This document shows positions 23,501 through 33,703 of a stretch of 64,000 nt of DNA, piece by piece. The notes beneath the pieces were generated by a model. The model searched no databases and was not told the DNA's origin. It saw only the letters and a program-made list of their open reading frames with translations. The DNA is from Rebecca billardiae RCC1528. Lineage: Eukaryota > Haptophyta. Every line of letters begins with the position of its first letter. Position 1 is the stretch's first letter. The stretch is from contig OZ251233.1 in NCBI GenBank assembly GCA_965240325.2, positions 744,001 through 808,000 of the forward strand. The letters run 5' to 3'. The translations under genes were made by a program, and so were the position numbers.

Positions 23501-26500
23501 GCTGTCGCTCAAGGAGCGTACCAACTTCATCCTCAAGCTCGTGCAGTTGGAGGGGCTGCACTCGGCGGAGCTGCAGCGGCAGGTGCTCTCGATGGTGCAC
23601 GCGCTGTACGCCGAGCCCGCCGCGCACCGCTCGCACGAGCTCATCGTCAAGATCGAGCGCGCCTTCATGTGGGGCCTCCGCTCGACAGACCCGGCCCTCC
23701 GCACGCAGTTCTTCGCGCTCTACGACGGCTCGATCGGGCGGACGCCTCGGCAGCGCGTCGAGTACGTGCTGCAGCTGCAGGACTGGGAGACGCTGGCGTC
23801 GACGTTCTGGCTGCGGCAGGCGGGCGAGCTGCTCCTCGCGCTGATCGCGCCGGCCGCGCCCGCGTGCGTGAGCGGCGCGACGCGGCCGCTGCCCACGCTC
23901 GAGCAGGCGAGAGAGCGCGCGGCGGCGGGCGGCAGCGCGGCGCTCGCGGCCGACACGGTGGCGCGCGCCACGCCCGTCGAGCCCCACGGCGCGGGCGCCG
24001 ACGCCGCGCTGCGCGAGATGCTGGGCGCGCAGCGCGCGCTGCTCGCCCGCATCGAGCGCGCCGCGCGCGGCGGCGCCGCCGACGCGTGCGCGGACGGCGC
24101 TGAGCTCGACGGCGGCGGCGGCGGCGGCGGCGCGGCGGCGGGCGGCGCGGCGGCCGGCGGCGCGGCCGCGGCGCCCGCCGCCGCGCCCGCCGCCGCGGGC
24201 GGCACGGCGGTCGCGCTCGCGCGGCTGCCGTGCGCGCGCTCGCTGATCGGCGCCGTGCGCGAGCTGCTGTACCACGACGACTCGAACGAGCTCGCCGCCG
24301 CGCTGTGGTGCGAGCTGCTGCCTGCGTTCTGGCGAACGCTGCGCGAGGCGGAGCAGGTGGCGCTGGTGAAGCCGCTCATGCAGCTGCTCGCGAAGGACCA
24401 CCACCGGCTGCAGCCCGTCGGCGGGCCGCACGGCCCGCACGTGGTGCAGACGCTGATGCACTCGCTCGCGCGCTGCGAGCCCGTGCCCAAGCTCCCCGCG
24501 CCGCTGTACAAGTACGTCGCCAAGACGTACTGCTGCTGGTCAGCCTCGCTCGCAGCGCTCGAGCTGCACGCCGCGCTGGCGCCGCACGAGCCCGAGTGGC
24601 TCGACGCGCTCGCCGACCTGTACGAGACGCTGGGCGACCAGGACGCGTGGCTGGGGCTGTGGCAGCACCGCGTGGCGCAGCCGCTCTCGCGCGCCGCGCT
24701 CTCGCACGAGCAGTACGGCCAGTGGGTGCGCGCGCAGACCATCTACGTGGAGGCGATGCGGCGCGCGCAGACGGGCGAGCTGACCGCGTCCAAGTCCGAG
24801 CTCGGCCTGTGGGAGGAGCGCTGGATCCAGTGCGTGCGGCACCTGAACCAGTGGGAGGCGCTGCGCGACTACGTGCGCGCCGTGCCGCAGCAGCAGTCGC
24901 CGCGGCTCGTGCTCGAGTGCCTCTGGCGCACGCCCGACTGGGCGGGGCTCATCGAGGCGTTTGCTAAGTCCCCGCTGCCCGAGTCGGCGCAGCTCAAGCT
25001 GTACCACACGTACGCGACACTCATGGAGGGCGGCATCCAGCTCGCGGAGCAGCAGTGCACGCAGGGGATCCAGCTCGCGCTGACGCAGTGGGCGCTGCTG
25101 CCGCCGCTCGCGCACGACTCGCACCTGCCGCTCCTCCACCTCTTCCAGCAGTACCAGGAGCTGCAGGAGTCGGCGCAGCTCATCGTCGAGCTGCAGACGT
25201 CTCAGCGCGCGGCGACGCCGCCCGACCTGCACTCGATCCTCACCACGTGGCGCGAGCGGCTGCCGAACCAGTGGGACCCGCTGCCCGCGTGGTCGGAGCT
25301 CGTGACGTGGCGCAACCACATGTTCGCGCAGATCAACACCTCGCTGCAGGCCATGCAGGACATCCCGCTGCAGCTCGCCTCCTCAGGGTACGAGCAGATG
25401 ATCTGGACGGTCGTGCAGTTTGCGCACGTCACGCGCGCGCACGGCATGTTCTCCGTCTGCCTCGGCGCGCTGTCGAAGCTGCCCGCGGTGCAGTCGCTCG
25501 GGCCGCAGGAGATGGCGGACGCCTTCCTCAAGCTGCGCGCGCAGCTCAAGTGCTACCGCCAGATGCCGCCGCAGGAGGCGCAGGTGGGGCTGGCGCTCGT
25601 GAACGCGACCTCGCTCGAGTACTTCCAGCCCGCGCACAAGGCGGAGCTGTTGAGACTCAAGGGCGACCTGTACGTCGCGGCGGGCGCGCCGGTGGAGTCG
25701 GAGCGCACGAACGCGGCGTACGCCGCGGCCGTCTCCGTCGACTACAAGTACGCCGACGGCTGGCTCGCGTGGGCCAAGTACTGCGACCGCGTGCTCGCGA
25801 CGAAGCCGGCGGCGGAGGCGGGCGCGTGGCGCGAGCGCGCGCTTGTGTGCTACGCGCAGGCGCTGCGCACGCCGAGCGCGCACACGCCGCTGCAGGCGCC
25901 GCGCGTGCTGCTGCTGCTCGCGGACGAGGCGGCGGCGGGCGGCGACTGCGACGCGTTCTGCAAGCTCTCGCCCGCCATCCCGCCCTGGATCTGGCTGCGC
26001 TGGCTCCCGCAGCTCATCGCGGCGCAGGCGCGGCCCGAGGCGCCCGCGGTGTGGCCGTTGCTTCTCGCGTGCGCGCGCCTCTACCCGCAGCCCACGTTCT
26101 ACGCCGTGCGCGCGCGGCTGCCGGCGCACGCGCTCGCGTCCGTCATGCCGCTGCTCGCGCCGCGCGCGGGCGCGCCCGCGAGCGCCGCGGCCGGCGGCGC
26201 GCCGCCGCCGCCCGCGCCGCCCTCTGGCGGGCTGCAGGCCGCGTCGGCGGCCGCGGCCGCGCAAGCCCAGGCGATCGCGGCCGCGGCGGCGGGCGGCCCG
26301 CTGCCCGACCCGCAGCCGCCACCGCTGCCGCCGTCGTTCGAGGGGCGGCTGCTCGGCGTGCTCGGCGCGGTGCGCGCGCAGCACGCCCTGCTCTACGCCG
26401 AGCTCGTCTCGCTGTGCGCGTGGGTGCACGCGCGCGCGCGGATGCACGCCGCCGAGTCGTTGCTCGGAACTGTCATGCACACCCTCCGCGTGTGCCACGC

Positions 26501-28578
26501 GCAGCGCGTGCGCGCGCCGGACGCGCTGCCGCCCGTCGTGCGCGCGCTGCTGCGCGAGATCCTCGCGACCCACCTCGGCGCGAACGGCGCCTCCTTCACC
26601 GACTCGGACGACCTCCCCGCCGACGTCGACGAGGGGATGCGCGCGGCCGCACGCTCGCGCTCCCTCCGCGAGCTGCTTGAGCCGATGCGCACAGAGCTGC
26701 TGTCGCTGCTCTCGTCCGAGCGCTCGGGGCCGGGCGCGCCGACGCTCTCGCGCGCGATCGACGTACTCTCGCGCTGGCGCAACACGCTGCTCGCCTCGTG
26801 CCGCGCGCTGCCCATGCAGCGCCCGCTCGGCGCCGTCGCCAAGCCGTGGCCGACGCTGCTGCACCAGCCACTGCTTGAGGTGCCGGGTCAGTACGAGAAG
26901 CTGACCTCCGAGCCCGCGCCCGACCAGCACGCGCGGATCGACGCGCTGCGCCGGCTGCTCGTGGCGAGGCTGGACGAGGCCACGGGCACCGTCGACCTGC
27001 TCATCACGCTGCGCGCGGACGACGGCTCCACCGCCTCCTTCGTCGTCGAGCACGCCGAGCGCGGCACCGCGCGCTCGGTCGACTACGAGTCCAGTCGGCT
27101 GCTCGGCCAGCTGGCGGTGCTGATCAACACGCAGCTCGAGCACGTGCGCGAGGCGCGGCGGCGGTGCCTGCAGCTGCACACGCCGACGCGCGTGCAGCTC
27201 ACGCGCTCCTCCTCCATCCGCGCCGCGGTGCCCTCCGTCATCTCGCTCGCCGCCGTGCACCACGCCTCGTGCGCCGCGCGCGGCGTGACCGCCGAGACAA
27301 GTGTCGAGTTTGCGCGCGCGCGGCTGGCGCAGACGCACGCGGCCGCGGGCGGCGCGGACGCGGAGAAGGCGCGCGCGCTGGCCGAGGTGGAGGTGCGCTC
27401 GCCGCGCCGCGCCGCGCCCGTGCCCACGCGCGCGCGCGCCGTGCCCACGCGCGCGCGCGCCAGCCGTGTGGGGCCCCGCCGTGACGCGCGCGCCTGACCG
27501 CCTGCGCCCGCCCCGCGCGCGCGCGCATGCCAGGCGCTCGAGGCGGGCGAGAAGGCGGTGCCGCCGACCGTGCTGCTGCGGCACATGCACTCCGTGCTGC
27601 CGGACGTGAACGGCTTCACCGCGTGGCGCAAGGAGTTTGCGCGAAGCCTCGGTGCGCGCGCGGCGCGCGGCGCGCGGCGCGCGGCGCGGCAGCGGCCGAC
27701 GCTCACCGCCGCCCCGCGCCCGGCCGCCACGCGTGCCGCAGGCGTGCACGCCCTGCTCGAGCACTCGCTCGGCCTCGCCCCGCCCTCGCCGCACCTGCTC
27801 TTCATCAACCAGGCCACGGGCTCGGTCGTGCGGCGCGACGAGGAGCTGCTGCTGCACCGGCCGAGGGCGGAGGAGGGCTCACACGAGCTGTCAGCCGTGC
27901 AGCTCGCGCAGAAGCCAAGCGTGCCGCCGAGCGTGCCGCTCAGGCTGACGCGCTCGCTGCAGGTGCGCGGCGCGCGCGCCCTCGGGGGGCGGCGCGGCGC
28001 CCGCCCCGCCCGCCCGCGCGCACTCGCGCCGCGTGCGCGCCGCGTGCCCCCGCCGACGACGCCTCTCCCCGCCCCCGCGCGCCCCGCTCCGCGCGCGCGC
28101 AGACGGCCCTCGGCCCGTTCGCGCTCGAGGGACCGTTCGTCGCGAGCATCGTCGGCGCAGCAGACGCCCTCAACCACCCCAAGTGCGCGCGCGCCCAACG
28201 CGCCCGCGCGCGCCCGGCTGCCGTGCAGGCGCGCCACGCGCCCTGGCCGCCCTCACACCCGGCTCGCGCCGCGCGCGCAGGTGCCCGCTCAGCGCGTGGC
28301 TGCAGCTGCTCGAGCGCGAGAGCGTCGTGCAGTGGGCGAGCTGGCAGCCGCCGCCCCCGGCGGCGCCGGTCGAGCCCGGGCAGCAGCCGCCGCGGCCGCC
28401 GCCCCACCCGGCGCGCGAGCGCATCAGCTCGCTCGCGCCCACCCTCGAGCCGATGGCGGGGAGCGGCGGGCAGCAGGTGACGACCAGCCTCAACCAGAAG
28501 GTGGCCGAGCTCATCTCCAACGCCACGAGCTCGACCAATCTCGCAAAGATGCCGCCGGGCTGGCAGCCGTGGCTGTAA
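13386..28578 (+). CDS. TRRAP: TRRAP/Tra1 PIKK-family pseudokinase, seven exons
   Basis: A scaffold subunit of SAGA- and NuA4-type histone acetyltransferase complexes that binds transcription activators. Proposed exons: 13386-13443, 13759-22493, 22650-27392, 27534-27651, 27742-27962, 28103-28182, 28281-28578, giving about 4750 residues (human TRRAP about 3860). Each junction keeps frame and restores TRRAP-like sequence, for example SLT/NEQRLQVVTEIRDS at intron 1 and NHPK/CPLSAWLQLLERE at the last. HEAT-type helical repeats fill most of the chain (LEILNRLPNNETLRPHVADM is typical). The FAT region is about 24.2-25.9 kb, the PI3K-like pseudokinase about 26.8-28.0 kb with no HRD/DFG-like catalytic residues, and the FATC tail ends in NLAKMPPGWQPWL. 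The excess length is Ala/Gly/Pro-rich inserts. The start could also be the in-frame ATG at 13263. The intron 2 donor may be 6 bp downstream. Confidence 0.93.
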
Positions 28579-29191
28579 ATCCACTCAGCTAGACCTAGTC
28601 GTGATGCGTGCCGCCGACGATTCTAAGGTTGATGATGATGACGACGAAGTGTCGTCGTAGTATACCGTAGCGCATCAGTATGTATATTCCGACGAGACGC
28701 GCGGAGTAGTACACTACTGGCACGAGCTGGCCGGGTCTCCGGGCCCGCGGCCCGCGCGCGCGGTCCGAGGCCGAGCGCCCCGTGTAGTACAATCCGCGCG
28801 ATTCCAGCTAGCATCGATCATACTACGTACGAGTTACGCGACTACATTATGTATTATATATATGTGGCGCGTCATCATCATCATCGCGAGCCCCGCTCGC
28901 ATTGGTTGTTCTGTAAGAACAAGCATGCGAGCGGAGCGAGTTTTCCGGTAGGACACGCGAAGTCCGGTGATTCTTACAAGGTTGATGGCCTTCCAATAGG
29001 TATCCCGAGGAATACAGTTTAGTCAGATCCCAATTGGGGCCAACGGTTTTTCGTGCAATCTGTCAGTCAACTCCCCCAGCTACGTCCCCGGGAACAGCAA
29101 GAGATGTAGTGATGATGATGATTCTAAGGTCGGATCAAGGGTCCGGAGTGTCGGATCCCTCCTCGCAAGGGCTGCGAACTCTGCCGCGCCG
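28579..29191. other. Downstream flank of TRRAP, no gene recognised
   Basis: This begins the long non-coding block after TRRAP. It carries an AT-rich tract (about 28845-28861), the stem-loop at 28893-28934, and the palindromic CCCAATTGGGG near 29029. No open frame of note. Confidence 0.45.
28893..28934. repeat. Nested stem-loop
   Basis: An outer 10-bp stem (CCGCTCGCAT paired with ATGCGAGCGG) encloses an inner 7-bp stem TTGTTCT/AGAACAA with a GTA loop. It could be a structured RNA element or a cruciform; no family is recognised. It lies about 315 bp downstream of the TRRAP stop. Confidence 0.6.
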
Positions 29192-30206
29192 GTGAGAGGA
29201 GGTTGGGTATCGATCTCCTGGGGCGCCGCCCTGGAGGGCGCGTGGGGTGCGCACGCCGCGTGCTCCTGCGCCCGCGGCAGCGGGCGCGGACGCGGCGCGC
29301 GTGGTTGGTCGCATGCTAGACAGCACGTAGTGCCCTCCCACGCCGCGCGCCGCGCTCGCCGGCGCCCTCGCCGTGCCTCAGGCCAGCCCGCGCCCGCACC
29401 AAGAGCCAGCCGTGGCCACGCGCCAGCCGCCAGCGCGCGCGCGGTGCGCGGTGCGGTCGGCGCGGGGCGGGCGCGCGCCCGGGGCGAGGCTCGTGTACGA
29501 TCGGCGCGCGCCATGCCGCCACGCGCCGCCACGCTGGCGCCCGCATGGGTCGGCGCACGCGTTTTCATGCTGTCGAGTGTGCATTGGCCAAGTTTGAAAA
29601 TGCTCATGTTGAGACGATCACGGGAAGGCAGCGAAGCGCGATAGACATGCGCAGACCACTGATGTGTGAACGATTGGCATCCTATGATGGCGCAAGAGTC
29701 CCCAAGTCGTCGCATTCCTCGCACTGACGCGCTCACAGCCGCTTGTCCAAGCTCATTTCTGATGGCTGAGGAATGCTCGACGAGCACCCATCAGCAGCCG
29801 CGTGGAACGTGATCAAGCTCGTGTTCGGCGACGCGTGGCGGCATGGCGCGCGCCGATCGTACACGAGCCTCGCCCCGGGCGCGCGCCCGCCCCGCGCCGA
29901 CCGCACCGCACACCGCGCGCGCGCCGGCGGCTGGCGCGTGGCTACAACTGGATCTTGGTGCGGCGCGCGGGCGCGGGCTGGCCTGAGGCACGGCGAGGGC
30001 GCCGGCGAGCGCGGCGCGCGGCGTGGGGGGGTACTACGTGCTGTCTAGCATGCGACCAACCACGCGCGCCGTGTCCGCGCCCGCTGCCGCGGGCGCAGGA
30101 GCACGCGGCGTGCGCACCCCACGCGCCCTCCAGGGCGGCGCCCCAGGAGACATAGCCGCTGCGCCGCGAGGGCGCACGAGTTGATCGATACCCAACCTCC
30201 TCTCAC
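29192..30206. repeat. ~1-kb foldback: long inverted repeat with ~300-bp loop
   Basis: The left arm (29192-29526) is repeated in reverse complement at 29830-30206. The outer tips, GTGAGAGGAGGTTGGGTATCGAT and its complement, match perfectly over 23 bp. Inner parts match nearly throughout, including the block around GCATGCTAGACAGCACGTAGT. The right arm carries an extra segment of about 34 bp (around 30153-30185) near its outer end. The loop 29527-29829 contains no recognisable gene. A transcript would form a hairpin of more than 300 bp. It could be a foldback or MITE-like element or a recent inverted duplication; no transposase is present. Confidence 0.9.
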
Positions 30207-30261
30207 TCGCGGCACTGGGAGTTAGCAGCCCTGACCGCCCTTGCTCCACCGGCTCGTTCCT

Positions 30262-30918
30262 CACGGTTCGGCAAGAGAGCAAGGACCCGTGAAGGTGCTT
30301 ACATCAGTTGCTCGCTCCCTTCATGAGATCGGTGCGCAGTGATCGGTGAAGGAGTGAGGACTGATGATGTATGAGCTGAGGAAGCCGGACAAACACCAAG
30401 CAAGCAGTGCCGGACCGCCACGGTTCGGCAAGAGAGCAGGACCCGTGAAGGTGCTTACATCAGTTGCTCGCTCCCTTCATGAGATCGGTGCGCAGTGATC
30501 GCGGTGAAGGAGTGAGGACTGATGATGTATGAGCTGAGGAAGCCGGACAAACACCAAGCAAGCAGTGCCGGACCGCCACGGTTCACGGCAAGAGAGCAAG
30601 GACCCGTGAAGGTGCTTACACCCGTGAAGGTGCTTACATCAGTTCACAGTTGCTCGCTGCCTTCATGAGATCGGTGCGCAGTGATCGGTGAAGGAGTGAG
30701 GACTGATGATGTATGAGCTGAGGAAGCCGGACAAACACCAAGCAAGCAGTGCCGGACCGCCACGGTTCGGCAAGAGAGCAGGACCCGTGAAGGTGCTTAC
30801 ATCAGTTGCTCGCTCCCTTCATGAGATCGGTGCGCAGTGATCGCGGTGAAGGAGTGAGGACTGATGATGTATGAGCTGAGGAAGCCGGACAAACACCAAG
30901 CAAGCAGTGCCGGACCGC
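30262..30918. repeat. Four direct tandem repeats of ~157-184 bp
   Basis: Copies begin at 30262, 30419, 30577 and 30761, each starting CACGGTTC and ending in GTGCCGGACCGC. The copies are nearly identical apart from small indels (copy 3 is longer because the segment CCCGTGAAGGTGCTTACA is repeated inside it). A fifth, more diverged copy is at about 32335-32484. Each unit carries the phrase GATGATGTATGAGCTGAGGAAGCC. Short frames run through them but do not persist between copies. Confidence 0.9.
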
Positions 30919-31369
30919 CCCGGCCGGCGGTGCGGAAGCACTGCGCAGGCGGGTCTACCGGATGCTTCGTGGCGCCCTCGCCAAGGCGCGCGCTTCTTGC
31001 GGCCGCAGATCTCCCAGTGGATGCGGCGCGTGGTCGGTGCCAAGGCGCATGCGGAATAGTGTGCGCCCCTCGTACCTGAACCTCACCCCGGCTGCTCGCC
31101 GGACCCAGCGCCATGACCGCTGCGCGCACCGCGTGCGCGTGCGGCTCGCCGAGTCTGCGGACGCTTCGTGGCAAACCGCGGGCGGTCAGAAGGATGCAGC
31201 AGCTTCGGGAGGTGCCGCATCGGAGTGCCTGCTGCTTCGAGCTGCTGGTTCTTGCTTCTCCCACCACCTGCGAGCACTCCCACCACCTGCGCGCTTGCTT
31301 CTCCCACCACTCCTGCGCGCTTGCGTCTGCTTGCTTGGCCGTCCCGCCACCTGCGCGCTTGTTTCTTGC

Positions 31370-31950
31370 GTGCAGCAGTACCATACCATGCACGCAGCAG
31401 TACCATACCATGCGCACAGCAGTGCCATACCATGCGCGCAGCAGTACCGCCAGTACCATACCATCATGCGTGCAGCAGTATCATACCATGCCGCGCGGCA
31501 CGGTACCATACCATGCGCGCAGCAGCAGTACATACCACCATGTGTGCAGCAGTACCATACCGCCATCATGCGCACAGCAGTACCATACCATGCGCGCAGC
31601 AGTACCATACCATCATGTGCGCAGCAGTACCTACCATGCATGCAGCAGTACCATACCATGCGCGCAGCAGTAGGCCATAACATACCATGCAGTACCATAT
31701 ACCATGCACACCGAGCGAGCAGTACCACACTACAGTGCGCGCAGCAGTACCATACCATGCGCGCCGCAGTACCATACCATGCGAGCAGCAGTACCATACC
31801 ATCATGCGTGCAGCAGTACCATACTACCATGCTTGCAGCAGTACCATACCATGTGCACAGCGGTGCCATACCATGCCATGTGAGTGCCATGGATACCATG
31901 CGCCCAGCAGTACCATAGTCCATACCATGTGTGCCGGCAGTACCATATGG
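31370..31950 (+). repeat. 22-bp minisatellite, forward orientation
   Basis: About 580 bp of imperfect units based on CAGCAGTACCATACCATGCGCG with variants (GCACA, CATCATGCGTG). Translation yields meaningless repeats on every frame. It abuts the inverted block at 31951. Confidence 0.9.
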
Positions 31951-32245
31951 CACTACTGCACGCATGGTAGGGATGGTACTGCTGCACGCATGGTATGGTA
32001 CTGCGCTGCAAGCATGGTCGTATGGTACTGCTGCGTGCATGATGGTATGGTACTGCTGCGCGCATGGTATGGTACTGCTGCGCACATGGTATGGTACTGC
32101 TGTGCGCATGGTAGTATGGTACTGCTGCACGCATGATGGCCGTACTGCTGCGCGCATGATGGTATGGTACTCAGCTGCGAGCATGGTATGGTACTGCTGC
32201 GCGCATGCGGTATGGCAATGGTACTGCTGTGTGCATGGTACACCG
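31951..32245 (-). repeat. Same 22-bp minisatellite, inverted orientation
   Basis: Units here read GCGCGCATGGTATGGTACTGCT, the reverse complement of the preceding array. The switch at about 31950 makes a large imperfect inverted repeat that could fold back. The array ends just before the diverged fifth copy of the ~160-bp repeat. Confidence 0.9.
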
Positions 32246-32934
32246 TACAGTATGAAGCTGCGGAGAGAGCAAGGACCTGTGAAGGTTCCTCAGTTCAGCT
32301 TCCTCTCGGTTGCTTCCGGTTCCTCACTGTTTCAAGAGAGCAAGGACCTGTGAAGGTGCTTCAGCTTCCTCCGTTGCTCGCTCCCTTCATGAGATCGGTG
32401 CGCAGTGATCGGTGAAGGAGTGAGGACTGATGATGTATGAGCTGAGGAAGCCGGACAAATACCAAGCAAGCAGTGCCGGACCGCCCCGGCCGGCGGTGCG
32501 GAAGCACTGCGCAGGCGGGTGGCGGGTCTACGATGCTTCGCCCTCGCCAAGGCGCGCGCTTCTTGCGGCCGCAGATCTCCCAGTGGATGCGGCGCGTGGT
32601 CGGTGCCAAGGCGCATGCGGAATAGTGTGTGCCCCTCGTACCTGAACCTCACCCCGGCTGCTCGCCGGACCCAGCGCCATGACCGCTGCGCGCACCGCGT
32701 GCGCGTGCGGCTCGTAGTCGCGGCCACGCTTCGTCTGCAAACCGCGGGCGGTCAGAAGGATGCAGCAGCTTCGGGAGGTGCCGCATCGGAGTGCCTGCTG
32801 CTTCGAGCTGCTGGTTCTTGCTTCTCCCACCACCTGCGAGCACTCCCACCACCTGCGCGCTTGCTTCTCCCACCACCTGCGCGCTTGCGTCTGCTTGCTT
32901 GGCTCCCACCACCTGCGCGCTTGTTTGTTTCTTG

Positions 32935-33265
32935 CGTGCAGCAGTACCATACCATGCACGCAGCAGTACCATACCATGCGCACAGCAGTGCCATACCATG
33001 CGCGCAGCAGTACCGCCAGTACCATACCAACATGCGTGCAGCAGTACCATACTGTACCATGCACGTGGCAGTACCATACCATGCGCGCAGCAGTACTTAC
33101 CATACTGCTACCATGCGCGCAGCAGTACCATACCATCATGCGTGCAGCAGTACCATACCATACGACCATGTGAGTGCCATACCACGCGCCCAGCAGTACC
33201 ATACCATGCGCGCAGCAGTACCGCCAGTACTCTGTCACTACCATCATGCGTGCAGCAGTATTGAT
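32935..33265 (+). repeat. Second forward array of the 22-bp minisatellite
   Basis: This follows the second copy of the duplicated unit and consists of CAGCAGTACCATACCATGCGCG-type units with interspersed CGCCAGTACCATACC and CATCATGCGTG variants. It ends at about 33265, after which non-repetitive sequence resumes. Confidence 0.88.
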
Positions 33266-33365
33266 GATAATGAAGTCGTGGTGGCCTGTGTGGCGCGCGG
33301 CGCTGACGGTCACGGAGCGGCCAGCGGGGCGAGCCCTGCATTCCGGTAGGACCGGGGTGAATGCA

Positions 33366-33392
33366 GCATTGCCGGGTGCAACCCGGCAATGC
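33366..33392. repeat. Perfect 12-bp stem hairpin
   Basis: GCATTGCCGGGT pairs with ACCCGGCAATGC around a 3-base GCA loop. It lies 100 bp beyond the repeat island and is followed by an AT-rich stretch (33409-33423). It could act as a cruciform or an RNA hairpin; the function is unknown. Confidence 0.75.
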
Positions 33393-33703
33393 CCGCCTGA
33401 ATGGTATTTAGTATATATTACTTACGCGACGGCGGCGACGCGACGACAGACTTACGTTAGGCCACACCGGGAGCTAAGACTGAGACTGCGCGCGCTAGTT
33501 ATTACTACGCTATAGAATTCGATGCGATACGAACGTGACCAACCGGGGGGCGGACACGCCCGACGCCGCCGATCGGCCGAGTGGCAGCCCGAGTGAGTGC
33601 CCGACGTAGTCGTCGTTCATCCAGCAACGAATACGCACCCGCTACTCATCGTAGTCAATGACAATGCGCCGCATTCGCGCGCGTGCCATCATGATGCTGA
33701 TGA

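Larger units (their letters stand above)
30761..33060. repeat. Direct duplication of a ~700-bp unit flanking an inverted minisatellite
   Basis: The block 30761-31470 is repeated at about 32335-33060 in the same orientation, with scattered indels. Each unit consists of the ~160-bp repeat, a unique GC-rich stretch (starting CCCGGCCGGCGGTGCGGAAG), a short CACCTGCGCGCTTG sub-repeat array, and then the start of a CAGCAGTACCATACCATGCGCG minisatellite. Open frames within it (for example on the plus strand from about 30962 and 32519) mirror each other only because the DNA is duplicated. No protein family is recognised. Confidence 0.85.

Noticed and set aside
30869-32645. Similar ~70-120-codon frames in both copies of the duplicated unit
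   Set aside because: The similarity follows from the DNA duplication. Indels between copies shift the frames, so there is no sign of protein-level constraint.
31083-33389. Frames rich in Met-Val-Trp-Tyr-Cys repeats on both strands
   Set aside because: They are translations of the 22-bp minisatellite; the repeat is open in several frames by chance.
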